A stretch of 7,787 nucleotides of DNA from the NCBI GenBank assembly GCA_015488975.1, contig WFMT01000204.1:1-7787 (forward strand). Reading direction: 5' to 3'. Position numbers and translations under genes: made by a program. Source of the stretch: Campylobacteraceae bacterium (GTDB lineage: Bacteria; Campylobacterota; Campylobacteria; Campylobacterales; JALSKU01). The notes below the pieces were generated by a model that was not told the DNA's origin, made no database searches, and saw only the letters and a list, made by a program, of their open reading frames with translations. The number at the start of each line of letters is the position of its first letter. Positions within the stretch are counted from its first letter, which is position 1. Positions 1 to 6,072 of the stretch are shown here, piece by piece.

Positions 1-107
1 GAGATAAAGTTACATACAAAAGCGCTATAAGAGAAGAAGATAGAGATATAGATAGATTTGTCGAGGACAGGAGGCTTGATGCTTTTGAACCTATAAATTT
101 AAACTAA
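1..107 (+). CDS. 3' end of an unidentified gene (partial)
   Basis: Reading from base 3, an open frame runs 34 codons to a TAA at 105-107; the 5' part lies outside the window. The visible tail is very hydrophilic, with many Asp, Glu and Arg residues (for example EEDRDIDRFVEDRRLDAFEP). It looks like a soluble or cytosolic C-terminal tail rather than a membrane segment. The other two forward frames close within the first 30 bases, and a terminator-like hairpin begins 15 bases after the stop, which supports this being a genuine gene end. I do not recognise the family and assign no function. It converges on the two-component genes, so it is not in their operon. Confidence 0.6.
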   Translation, partial: DKVTYKSAIREEDRDIDRFVEDRRLDAFEPINLN

Positions 108-121
108 ATTTAAAACTATCC

Positions 122-160
122 AAAAGAAAGTGAGCTTTTTATAAAGTTTTACTTTCTTTT
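122..160. terminator. Candidate bidirectional terminator hairpin between convergent genes
   Basis: A perfect 10-base inverted repeat, AAAAGAAAGT (122-131) and ACTTTCTTTT (151-160), is extended by three pairs including two G-U wobbles (132-134 with 148-150). After a one-base bulge at 147, a further CTTT/AAAG stem (135-138 with 143-146) closes a TTAT loop. Both ends of the stem are A- and T-rich, so a U-rich 3' arm is made from either strand. The right arm covers the stop codon and last three codons of the kinase gene. It probably ends transcription of both the upstream plus-strand gene and the minus-strand regulator/kinase operon. The stem is AT-rich, so its strength is uncertain. Confidence 0.6.
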
Positions 161-1330
161 CTTGGGTATAGGAAAGGTTAGGAAAAAAACTGTTTTTTCA
201 TTTGGAGTTGATTCTACTTTTATCTTTATGTTATACTCGTTGCAGACACTTTTTACTATATCCAGACCCAGACCAAAACCGCTTTCACTATTATTTCGTC
301 TTTCAAATCTCTCAAAAATAACCTCTTTATCCTTTTTATTTATTCCCTCGCCTTCATTGACTATGCAAAGTGTGTAATCTTGTAATATAACTTCAATAAT
401 GCTATTTTTAAAACCATATTTTATAGCATTGGAAATGAGATTGTTGATAATTTTTTGAATCCTAAATTTATCCAAAAATACAAGCGTAGTCTCAATATCA
501 CATTTTATATTCATATTTTTACTTTTTGCAACTTCATCAAAAAATCTAACACTTTCCTCTACCAATTCTTTTAAATCAAAATTTTCATTATAAATTTCGT
601 CAATATCTTTAAAAGATACAAAAGATAGAGTATTAAATATTTGAGAGATTAATTTTGTACTAACTGATATATGATTTATGATACGGGGATCTTTTTTGTC
701 AGATTTTTTTAATGATGATACGCTCATCATTAAAGCAGAAACAGGAGTATTTAGCTCATGTGAACTGTCCCGTATAAAACGATTCAATTTTTTTATCCTG
801 ATTTTTATAGGTTTTATAAGAATTTTACTTAGCAGGTACCCTATAAAAAGTATAAAAATACTTACTAACAAAATCATGCCAATCAAAAATGTAACTAATT
901 TAAGTTTTTGTTTGTAAGTGCTGTTATCCTCCACAACAATATATGCTACTTTTAGAATAGGTTTTTTAAGTCTGTCAACATGATATATATGCAAGTTGTT
1001 TTTATATGCTTTTTTAGAGAGTAGCACACTATTGTCTTTTAAGTTTGAGTATATAATTTTTCCATTTTGATCAAAAAGCCCGATTTTAAATCTATTATTT
1101 GGCGGTGTAAACTTGTAAGTAGTTTTATCCATATCTGCTCTCATTAAGTCTTTTTCGATATTTAAAGAAGCACTTCTCATCTGTACGCTACACTGATTTT
1201 GTATAGCTACTATTTCTTGGTTATAGTATAAAAAAGCAATTATGGAAATAAGAATAAAACTTGAAAGTGTATATATAGCCAAAAAGCTAAAAAGCGCCTT
1301 TTTTTCACTTTTATTCAAAGTAGTATCCAC
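149..1330 (-). CDS. Membrane-bound sensor histidine kinase (two-component system)
   Basis: This is a 393-residue sensor kinase of the type that pairs with OmpR-family regulators. A first membrane helix (about 12-36) and a second (about 144-168) enclose a periplasmic sensor domain of roughly 107 residues that I cannot assign to a named fold. A short linker leads to the dimerisation/phosphoacceptor H-box HELNTP, with His191 as the predicted phosphorylation site. The ATPase domain shows an N-box (NNLISNAIKYG, 296-306), a G1-like motif NEGEG (325-329) with Asn where Asp is usual, and the G2 motif GFGLG (351-355). HELNTP instead of HELRTP is, to my knowledge, common in Campylobacterota kinases. 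The gene starts inside the end of the regulator gene (20-base overlap). The furthest-upstream possible start is a GTG at 1328-1330, because an in-frame TAA lies three codons before it; a GGAG-like SD there is too close. A TTG at codon 5 (1316-1318) is a serious alternative. The signal it detects is unknown. Confidence 0.93.
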   Translation of the reverse strand: MDTTLNKSEKKALFSFLAIYTLSSFILISIIAFLYYNQEIVAIQNQCSVQMRSASLNIEKDLMRADMDKTTYKFTPPNNRFKIGLFDQNGKIIYSNLKDNSVLLSKKAYKNNLHIYHVDRLKKPILKVAYIVVEDNSTYKQKLKLVTFLIGMILLVSIFILFIGYLLSKILIKPIKIRIKKLNRFIRDSSHELNTPVSALMMSVSSLKKSDKKDPRIINHISVSTKLISQIFNTLSFVSFKDIDEIYNENFDLKELVEESVRFFDEVAKSKNMNIKCDIETTLVFLDKFRIQKIINNLISNAIKYGFKNSIIEVILQDYTLCIVNEGEGINKKDKEVIFERFERRNNSESGFGLGLDIVKSVCNEYNIKIKVESTPNEKTVFFLTFPIPKKRK

Positions 1331-1967
1331 TCCCTCTTATTGTTTTTATTTTATTTTTCCCTAAGATGCTTCTTAAATTTTTTATATAAACTCTTATTGT
1401 TGCATCCGTTGGCATGTCTTCATATCTCCAAATATTTTGGATCAATTCATTACTTGAAATAACTATTTTTTTTCTACTACTTAAATACAAAAGTATTTGA
1501 GTTTCTTTGTTAGCTAACTGTAAGTTTTTATCTTTAATAGTGAGTAAATTTTTTGAGGGTATTATATATGTTTCAGAGTCTATTTCTATCTTATTGTCAC
1601 TTTCTATACTAAATCTCTTTTTTATGTTATTGATTCTGAGCTCAAGTTCTTCTAAATCAAAAGGCTTTTTTATATAATCATCACACCCACTCTGAAATCC
1701 TTTTTTTAAATGGGCAGTATCTTGGTATGCAGTTATAAGTATAATAGGAGTTGTATCGCTATATGACCTTATATTTTTTACAACATCTATGCCACTTAAT
1801 TTGGGAACATTTATATCAAGTATCATAAGATCAAATTTATCTGTGCTTGCTCGCTCTATCGCACTCTCTCCATCTTCAACTTGCACAACATCATAAAATT
1901 TTTCTTTTAAAAAGCTGACGATAATATCTGATAACATATAATCATCTTCCAAAAGTAATATTCTCAC
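1311..1967 (-). CDS. OmpR/PhoB-family response regulator
   Basis: A 218-residue DNA-binding response regulator of standard length. The receiver domain (about 1-117) has the acidic pair Asp8/Asp9, phosphoacceptor Asp51 (in LMILDINVPKLSG), the switch residue Thr79 and Lys101 followed by Pro102. The C-terminal winged-helix domain (about 125-218) carries the typical DATIRVYIKNLRSIL recognition-helix region and ends in TIRGSGYYFE, a variant of the family's TxRGxGYxF wing. The start is GTG at 1965-1967. It is preceded by a strong GGAGG (1974-1978 read on the minus strand) at a 6-base spacing, and no better in-frame start is seen. It is the first gene of a two-gene operon with the sensor kinase downstream, and phosphotransfer from His191 of that kinase to Asp51 is expected. 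Target genes cannot be read from the sequence; metH is divergent from it but a link would be speculative. Confidence 0.95.
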   Translation of the reverse strand: MRILLLEDDYMLSDIIVSFLKEKFYDVVQVEDGESAIERASTDKFDLMILDINVPKLSGIDVVKNIRSYSDTTPIILITAYQDTAHLKKGFQSGCDDYIKKPFDLEELELRINNIKKRFSIESDNKIEIDSETYIIPSKNLLTIKDKNLQLANKETQILLYLSSRKKIVISSNELIQNIWRYEDMPTDATIRVYIKNLRSILGKNKIKTIRGSGYYFE

Positions 1968-1992
1968 TAAAAACCTCCATTTTGTCCTTTGT

Positions 1993-2007
1993 ATTATAAC
2001 ATTATAA
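1993..2007 (-). promoter_or_regulatory. Candidate promoter of the regulator/kinase operon (tandem -10 boxes)
   Basis: Read on the minus strand, two perfect TATAAT hexamers lie at 2001-2006 and 1993-1998. They are part of an 8-base-period direct repeat, seen on the plus strand as ATTATAA, C, ATTATAA at 1993-2007. The box nearer the gene would start transcription near 1986, giving a leader of about 20 bases that includes the GGAGG. No convincing -35 is visible, which is usual for the main sigma factor of Campylobacterota. The repeat could also be a regulator-binding site, but the spacing is shorter than typical OmpR-type repeats (about 10-11 bases). Confidence 0.5.
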
Positions 2008-2035
2008 ATTCTTAATGTGTAGCTTGTGTTTATTT

Positions 2036-2044
2036 TGATATAAT
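2036..2044 (+). promoter_or_regulatory. Extended -10 promoter for metH
   Basis: TGATATAAT is a perfect extended -10 element (TG, one base, TATAAT at 2039-2044). Transcription would begin near 2051. No good -35 hexamer is present at the normal distance; the upstream sequence is T/G-rich. This position leaves a leader of only about 20 bases, which rules out a cobalamin or SAM riboswitch in front of metH. It also bears on the start codon: the AGGAA at 2046-2050 would lie upstream of the transcript, leaving GGTGAG (2061-2066) as the usable SD for the ATG at 2071. Confidence 0.6.
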
Positions 2045-2070
2045 CAGGAAATTTATATATGGTGAGATTT

Positions 2071-5000
2071 ATGAAAATAAAAGATTTAATACAAAAGAGA
2101 TTTCTTATTATCGACGGTGCAATGGGGACTCAGATACAAGCTCTTGATGTACCGATAGAAGTATGGGATAAAGCAGAAGGGTGCAATGAGCTTTTAAATA
2201 TTACTTATAGTGATAAGATTTTAAATATCCATAAAGCTTATGCAAAAGCCGGAGCAAACATCATAAAGACCAATACATTTGGAGCACTTCCCTGGGTTTT
2301 AGATGATTATGATTTAAGTGAGAAAACTTATGAGTTGGCTTTTGAAGGTGCAAAGCTTGTAAAAAAGGCTTGTTTGGAATATGAGAGTAAAGATGAGCCG
2401 AGATTTGTGGCCGGGTCTTTAGGACCTGGAACCAAACTGCCTTCTCTTGGACATATTAGCTATGATGATATGTATGAAGGATATAAAGTTGCAGTTGCCG
2501 GACTTATTGATGGCGGAGCTGATTTGTTTTTGATAGAAACCGCTCAAGATCCTTTGCAGATAAAAGCCTGTATTCATGCTATAGAAGATATTCAAAAAGA
2601 GAAAAATGTAAAACTTCCCATTATGATTTCAGTTACAATAGAGCTTTCCGGAACTATGCTTATAGGAACAGATGTTCATACCATAGTTACGATACTCAAA
2701 CCGTTTGATATATTTTCTCTCGGATTTAACTGCGGCACCGGACCCGAACAAGTTCAAAAGCATTTATTGACATTAAGTAAGCTTTGGGGCAAACCTATAA
2801 GTATACATGCCAATGCGGGTCTTCCTCAAAACAGAGGCGGATACACTTACTATCCTATGGGACCAAAAGAGTTTTGTGATATTCAAGAAAAATTTAGTGA
2901 AATTGATGGAATTTGTCTTATGGGTGGATGTTGCGGGACAACACCTCAGCACATTTGGGAGCTTTCAAAAAGATTAAAAGGGAAAAAACCACTGTCTCCA
3001 AAAGGAAACCAACCTGCCGCAATAGCTTCTTTATTTGAAACAAAAGCTTTAAAACAAGAACCAGCTCCTTTTTTGATAGGAGAAAGATCTAACGCGACCG
3101 GCTCTAAAGCTTTTAGAGAACTTCTTTTAAAAGAAGATTATGATGGTACTTTGGCAGTTGCTCAACAGCAAGTAAGAAGTGGGGCTCATGGGATAGATGT
3201 TAGTGTGGGATTTGCCGGAAGAGATGAGAGTAAGGATATGAAAGAAGTCCTTAACAGATACACCCAAAAAATCTCCTTGCCTCTTATGCCAGATACCACT
3301 CAAGTTGATACTCTTGAAGTGGCGCTAAAGCTTATAGGCGGTAAGCCTATCATTAACTCAGTCAATCTCGAAGACGGCATTGGAAAATTTGATAAAGTGT
3401 GTTCACTCGCCAAACGATTTGGTTGCTCTTTAGTTTGTCTAACCATAGATGAGAAAGGAATGGCAAAAACAAAAGAACAAAAGGTTTCCATAGCAAAAAG
3501 AATTTATGAACTTGCTACTAAAAAACATGGTTTAAATCCTGAGGACTTGGTGTTTGATTTATTGACTTTTACTGTTGGGAGTGGGGAAGAGGATTATTTC
3601 ACTGCAGCCATCGATACCATAGAAGCTATAAAAGAGTTTAGTCATCTTCATCCTGAGGTTGGATTTGTACTTGGTGTTTCCAATATCTCTTTTGGTCTGT
3701 CTAAACAAGCAAGAGAATACTTAAACTCGGTATTTTTATATCATTGTGTAAATGCCGGTTTGTCAATGGCGATAGTAAATGTAAAAAGTATCATTCCTAT
3801 GCATAAAATGAGTGATCAGCAAAAAAAAGTTTGTGAAGATTTGCTTTTTAACAAAAGAGATGAAGGAGATCCTCTTTTTAAATTTATTGATTATTTCTCA
3901 GATGTAGTTGAAACAAACAAAGATGAAGAAGATGAAGCTTATAAAAAAATGAGCAATGAAGAAAAGCTTGCAAAACTGCTAATTGATGGTGATAAAGAGA
4001 GAATGATGCCACTTTTGGCTGAAGTAAAAGATGTGATTGAGCCTCAAAAGATAGTCAACGAGATACTCATAGATGCTATGAAAGTTGTTGGCGAGCTTTT
4101 TGGAAGCGGACAGATGCAACTTCCTTTTGTTTTGCAATCAGCTGAAGTTATGAAAGCATCAGTTGACTACTTAAATCCATACTTGCCAAAAGTTGAAAAA
4201 TCAAGTAAAACTACCTTGATAATAGGAACTGTCAAAGGAGATGTACATGATGTTGGTAAAAATTTAGTTGATATTATTCTTAGCAACAATGGCTACAAAG
4301 TGATAAATTTAGGGATAAAAGTTGATTTGGATGATTTTATAAAAGCTTATAAAGAACACAATGCAGATGCTATGGGAATGAGTGGGCTTTTAGTCAAATC
4401 AACCGCAGTTATGAAAGAAAATCTTGAAACTCTCAAACAAAAAGGGATAAAAATTCCTATACTTTTAGGTGGTGCTGCATTGACAGATAAGTTTATAGAA
4501 GAGTTTTGCAGACCTATCTATGATGGTCCTATATTTTACTGCAAGGATGCTTTTGAGGGTATTGAAGCTATGAGCAGGATAGAAAAAGGAGATTACAACA
4601 CTGCTTTTAAAAGAGTTAAAGCAAATGAACAGATAAAAAAAGAGCCGCAAAAAGAGTTGCCGCCCATCCCTGCTTATAGGGATATAAAGATGCCAAGTCG
4701 TGATATATTGATACCCACTCCTCCATTTTGGGGGAAAAGAGTGCTTAAGACAGATATAAAAGAGATAGCGTATGAATGGATAAATCATAAAATGCTTTTT
4801 AAAAGAGCCTGGGGATATACAAACAAAGGAAAAACAAAAGAGCAAAAACAAAAGCAAAGAGATGAAGAATTGTGGCCACTTTATGAGAGAGTAAAAAGAG
4901 ATATAGAAAAATTGGATTTATTTAAACCGACTTTGATATATGGATATTACCCGGTAAGAGGATATAAGGATGAGATATATTTTTTTGATGAGAATGAAGG

Positions 5001-5547
5001 GTATTTTAGTGAAAAGGAGGTAAATAAAGAGCCTTTAAAGGATATAAAACAAAGAGCTGTGAAAGTATTAAAACTTCCAAGACAAAGAAGAAAACCATAT
5101 AGATCTCTTAGCGATTATCTTGCGCCTAACAGACATGATGTGTTAGCTCTGACTTGTGTTAGTGCTGGAGAAGAGTTCAGCAGATATGAGCAAGAACTTT
5201 TCAAAAAAGGAAGTTACAAAGAGTATCACTTAATACACGGCATCAGCGTAGAGTTAGCTGAAGCATTGGCAGAAGTTATACATAAACAAATAAGGCTTGA
5301 GCTTGGGATTGCCAAAAACGAAGGTCATACCCTAAGAGATGTGAAAATGTCAGCTTATCAAGGGTGTAGATACTCCTTTGGATATCCTGCATGTCCAAAT
5401 CTTGCTGATAATAAACTGATATTTGATTTTTTAAAGCCTGAAGAGTTTGGTATAACACTTAGTGAGTCTTATCAAATGCATCCGGAGCAAACAACTTCTG
5501 CTTTGGTTTTTCACCATAAAGAAGCTATGTATTTTAATGTAAATTAA
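2071..5547 (+). CDS. metH: Cobalamin-dependent methionine synthase (5-methyltetrahydrofolate--homocysteine methyltransferase)
   Basis: This cytosolic enzyme transfers a methyl group from 5-methyl-tetrahydrofolate through cobalamin to homocysteine, making methionine. Residue numbers here count from the in-frame ATG at 2059 (1162 residues). All four modules are present. The homocysteine domain (about 5-310) has zinc ligands Cys225 (GFNCGTGPE) and Cys291/Cys292 (MGGCCGTTPQH). The pterin domain (about 335-600) opens with LIGERSNATGSK. The cap and cobalamin domain (about 635-860) has the DxHxxG signature GDVHDVGKN, with His730 as the lower cobalt ligand. The AdoMet-dependent reactivation domain (about 870-1162) has RYSFGYPACP (1104-1113) and a final SESYQMHPEQTTSALVF. 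A Lys/Asp/Glu-rich linker at about 620-632 separates pterin and cap modules. Length is slightly under that of E. coli MetH. I prefer the ATG at 2071 (MKIKDLI) because GGTGAG lies 4 bases before it and the predicted transcript starts near 2051; 2059 adds only four residues. It appears to be transcribed alone. Confidence 0.98.
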   Translation: MKIKDLIQKRFLIIDGAMGTQIQALDVPIEVWDKAEGCNELLNITYSDKILNIHKAYAKAGANIIKTNTFGALPWVLDDYDLSEKTYELAFEGAKLVKKACLEYESKDEPRFVAGSLGPGTKLPSLGHISYDDMYEGYKVAVAGLIDGGADLFLIETAQDPLQIKACIHAIEDIQKEKNVKLPIMISVTIELSGTMLIGTDVHTIVTILKPFDIFSLGFNCGTGPEQVQKHLLTLSKLWGKPISIHANAGLPQNRGGYTYYPMGPKEFCDIQEKFSEIDGICLMGGCCGTTPQHIWELSKRLKGKKPLSPKGNQPAAIASLFETKALKQEPAPFLIGERSNATGSKAFRELLLKEDYDGTLAVAQQQVRSGAHGIDVSVGFAGRDESKDMKEVLNRYTQKISLPLMPDTTQVDTLEVALKLIGGKPIINSVNLEDGIGKFDKVCSLAKRFGCSLVCLTIDEKGMAKTKEQKVSIAKRIYELATKKHGLNPEDLVFDLLTFTVGSGEEDYFTAAIDTIEAIKEFSHLHPEVGFVLGVSNISFGLSKQAREYLNSVFLYHCVNAGLSMAIVNVKSIIPMHKMSDQQKKVCEDLLFNKRDEGDPLFKFIDYFSDVVETNKDEEDEAYKKMSNEEKLAKLLIDGDKERMMPLLAEVKDVIEPQKIVNEILIDAMKVVGELFGSGQMQLPFVLQSAEVMKASVDYLNPYLPKVEKSSKTTLIIGTVKGDVHDVGKNLVDIILSNNGYKVINLGIKVDLDDFIKAYKEHNADAMGMSGLLVKSTAVMKENLETLKQKGIKIPILLGGAALTDKFIEEFCRPIYDGPIFYCKDAFEGIEAMSRIEKGDYNTAFKRVKANEQIKKEPQKELPPIPAYRDIKMPSRDILIPTPPFWGKRVLKTDIKEIAYEWINHKMLFKRAWGYTNKGKTKEQKQKQRDEELWPLYERVKRDIEKLDLFKPTLIYGYYPVRGYKDEIYFFDENEGYFSEKEVNKEPLKDIKQRAVKVLKLPRQRRKPYRSLSDYLAPNRHDVLALTCVSAGEEFSRYEQELFKKGSYKEYHLIHGISVELAEALAEVIHKQIRLELGIAKNEGHTLRDVKMSAYQGCRYSFGYPACPNLADNKLIFDFLKPEEFGITLSESYQMHPEQTTSALVFHHKEAMYFNVN

Positions 5548-5556
5548 CAAATTCTA

Positions 5557-5575
5557 AACAATACACAACAATACA
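5557..5575 (+). repeat. Short tandem direct repeat AACAATACA
   Basis: Just after the metH stop, the 9-base unit AACAATACA occurs at 5557-5565 and again at 5567-5575 with one C between them (10-base period). It is followed by the small palindrome CAATAATTG (5574-5582). Helical-turn spacing would suit a protein-binding site, but in such AT-rich sequence it may be chance. No GC-rich stem or T-run that would serve as a metH terminator is visible here. Confidence 0.35.
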
Positions 5576-5585
5576 ATAATTGATG

Positions 5586-5643
5586 TTGATATGATAATAT
5601 CAATATATCTTGATATTTAAGTATTATTATGTTAATATATCAA
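5586..5643. promoter_or_regulatory. Alternating inverted repeats TTGATAT/ATATCAA: candidate ArsR-type operator
   Basis: The 7-base word occurs four times in alternating orientation: TTGATAT 5586-5592, ATATCAA 5597-5603, TTGATAT 5610-5616 and ATATCAA 5637-5643. This makes one perfect inverted repeat with a 4-base spacer (GATA) and a second with a 6-base spacer (TATATC). The second has the form ATCAA-N6-TTGAT, which resembles operators of ArsR/SmtB-family repressors. A TATTAT at 5622-5627 is a possible -10 box just downstream, so a bound repressor would block the promoter. Its position directly before arsC supports arsenic-responsive control, but no arsR gene lies in the window, so a regulator would have to act in trans. 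The first repeat could also form a weak hairpin. Confidence 0.5.
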
Positions 5644-5667
5644 AAATTTGTTTTACAAGGTTGCAAA

Positions 5668-6072
5668 ATGGATAAAAAGGTATTGGTTATGTGCAGTGGA
5701 AATAGTTGCAGAAGTATCATCGGTGAAGCTCTTGTCAATAAGTATTTAGATAATATAAAAGCTTATAGTTGCGGCATAGCACCAACTGGAAAAGTAAATC
5801 CTAATGCTAAAAAAATTTTAGAATTATATTCGGCATGGGACGACACTCTTTATTCAAAACACTTGGATGAAGTTATAGATATTCCTTTTGATTTGGTTGT
5901 TACAGTCTGCGATCAGGCTAAAGAAAGTTGTCCTGTATTTCCAAAATCTGTTAAAAAAATTCACATAGGCTTTGAGGATCCTGACGGGAAAGATTTTGAT
6001 GAATTTGAAAAAACTTATAGACTTATAAAAAAGGAACTTTTAAAAGCAATAAAAAAGGAAATATCAAAATGA
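5668..6072 (+). CDS. arsC: Arsenate reductase, thioredoxin-coupled, low-molecular-weight phosphatase fold
   Basis: This 134-residue cytosolic enzyme should reduce arsenate to arsenite using thioredoxin. The phosphatase-type P-loop C-x5-R-S is present near the N-terminus (CSGNSCRS, Cys9 to Ser16). The two resolving cysteines of this family are Cys81 and Cys88 (VTVCDQAKESCPVFP), and the general-acid Asp-Pro is at 104-105 (FEDPDG). The complete Cys9/Cys81/Cys88 set separates it from ordinary tyrosine phosphatases and from the glutaredoxin-type ArsC. The chosen start, ATG 5668, has AAGG at 5657-5660 with 7 bases of spacing and puts the P-loop at the normal distance from the N-terminus. An earlier in-frame ATG at 5629 would add 13 residues unlike the family. 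Its stop overlaps the next start as ATGA, so the two are probably co-translated. No arsenite exporter (ArsB or Acr3) is visible in the window. Confidence 0.9.
   Translation: MDKKVLVMCSGNSCRSIIGEALVNKYLDNIKAYSCGIAPTGKVNPNAKKILELYSAWDDTLYSKHLDEVIDIPFDLVVTVCDQAKESCPVFPKSVKKIHIGFEDPDGKDFDEFEKTYRLIKKELLKAIKKEISK
6055..6060 (+). promoter_or_regulatory. Ribosome binding site of the MBL-fold gene inside the end of arsC
   Basis: AAGGAA lies 8 bases before the ATG at 6069, within the last codons of arsC. Together with the ATGA stop/start overlap (6069-6072), it points to translational coupling of the two genes while still allowing independent initiation. Confidence 0.65.

Noticed and set aside
162..377. 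Plus-strand open frame of 71 codons
   Set aside because: It lies wholly inside the well-supported kinase gene on the other strand, with no SD and no recognisable protein features.
678..917. Plus-strand open frame of 79 codons
   Set aside because: It is antisense to the kinase H-box and second membrane helix; the hydrophobic peptide is a mirror of that helix and there is no SD.
1968..2070. Cobalamin or SAM riboswitch before metH
   Set aside because: The predicted leader is only about 20 bases and the whole intergenic region is about 100 AT-rich bases, without the stems or conserved boxes such RNAs need.
3300..3491. Minus-strand open frame of 63 codons inside metH
   Set aside because: Shadow of the metH pterin-domain coding region; no promoter, SD or family likeness.
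4465..4857. Minus-strand open frame of 130 codons inside metH
   Set aside because: The long antisense frame comes from low-GC, lysine-rich metH codons; the Phe/Leu-rich product has no family signature and metH is intact across it.
5276..5458. Minus-strand open frame of 60 codons inside metH
   Set aside because: Antisense to the conserved RYSFGYPACP region of metH; no independent support.
5548..5600. Rho-independent terminator after metH
   Set aside because: No GC-containing stem followed by a T-run is present; the only stem is the AT-only TTGATAT/ATATCAA repeat, better explained as an operator.
5557..5643. CRISPR-like or iteron array
   Set aside because: The repeats are 7-9 bases, only two to four copies, and alternate in direction with 1-20 base spacers; this fits a protein-binding site and not a CRISPR array or replication origin.
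5629..5667. Upstream ATG extending arsC by 13 residues
   Set aside because: The extension lacks an SD, overlaps the candidate operator half-site and would place the P-loop cysteine too far from the N-terminus for the family; ATG 5668 has AAGG at good spacing.
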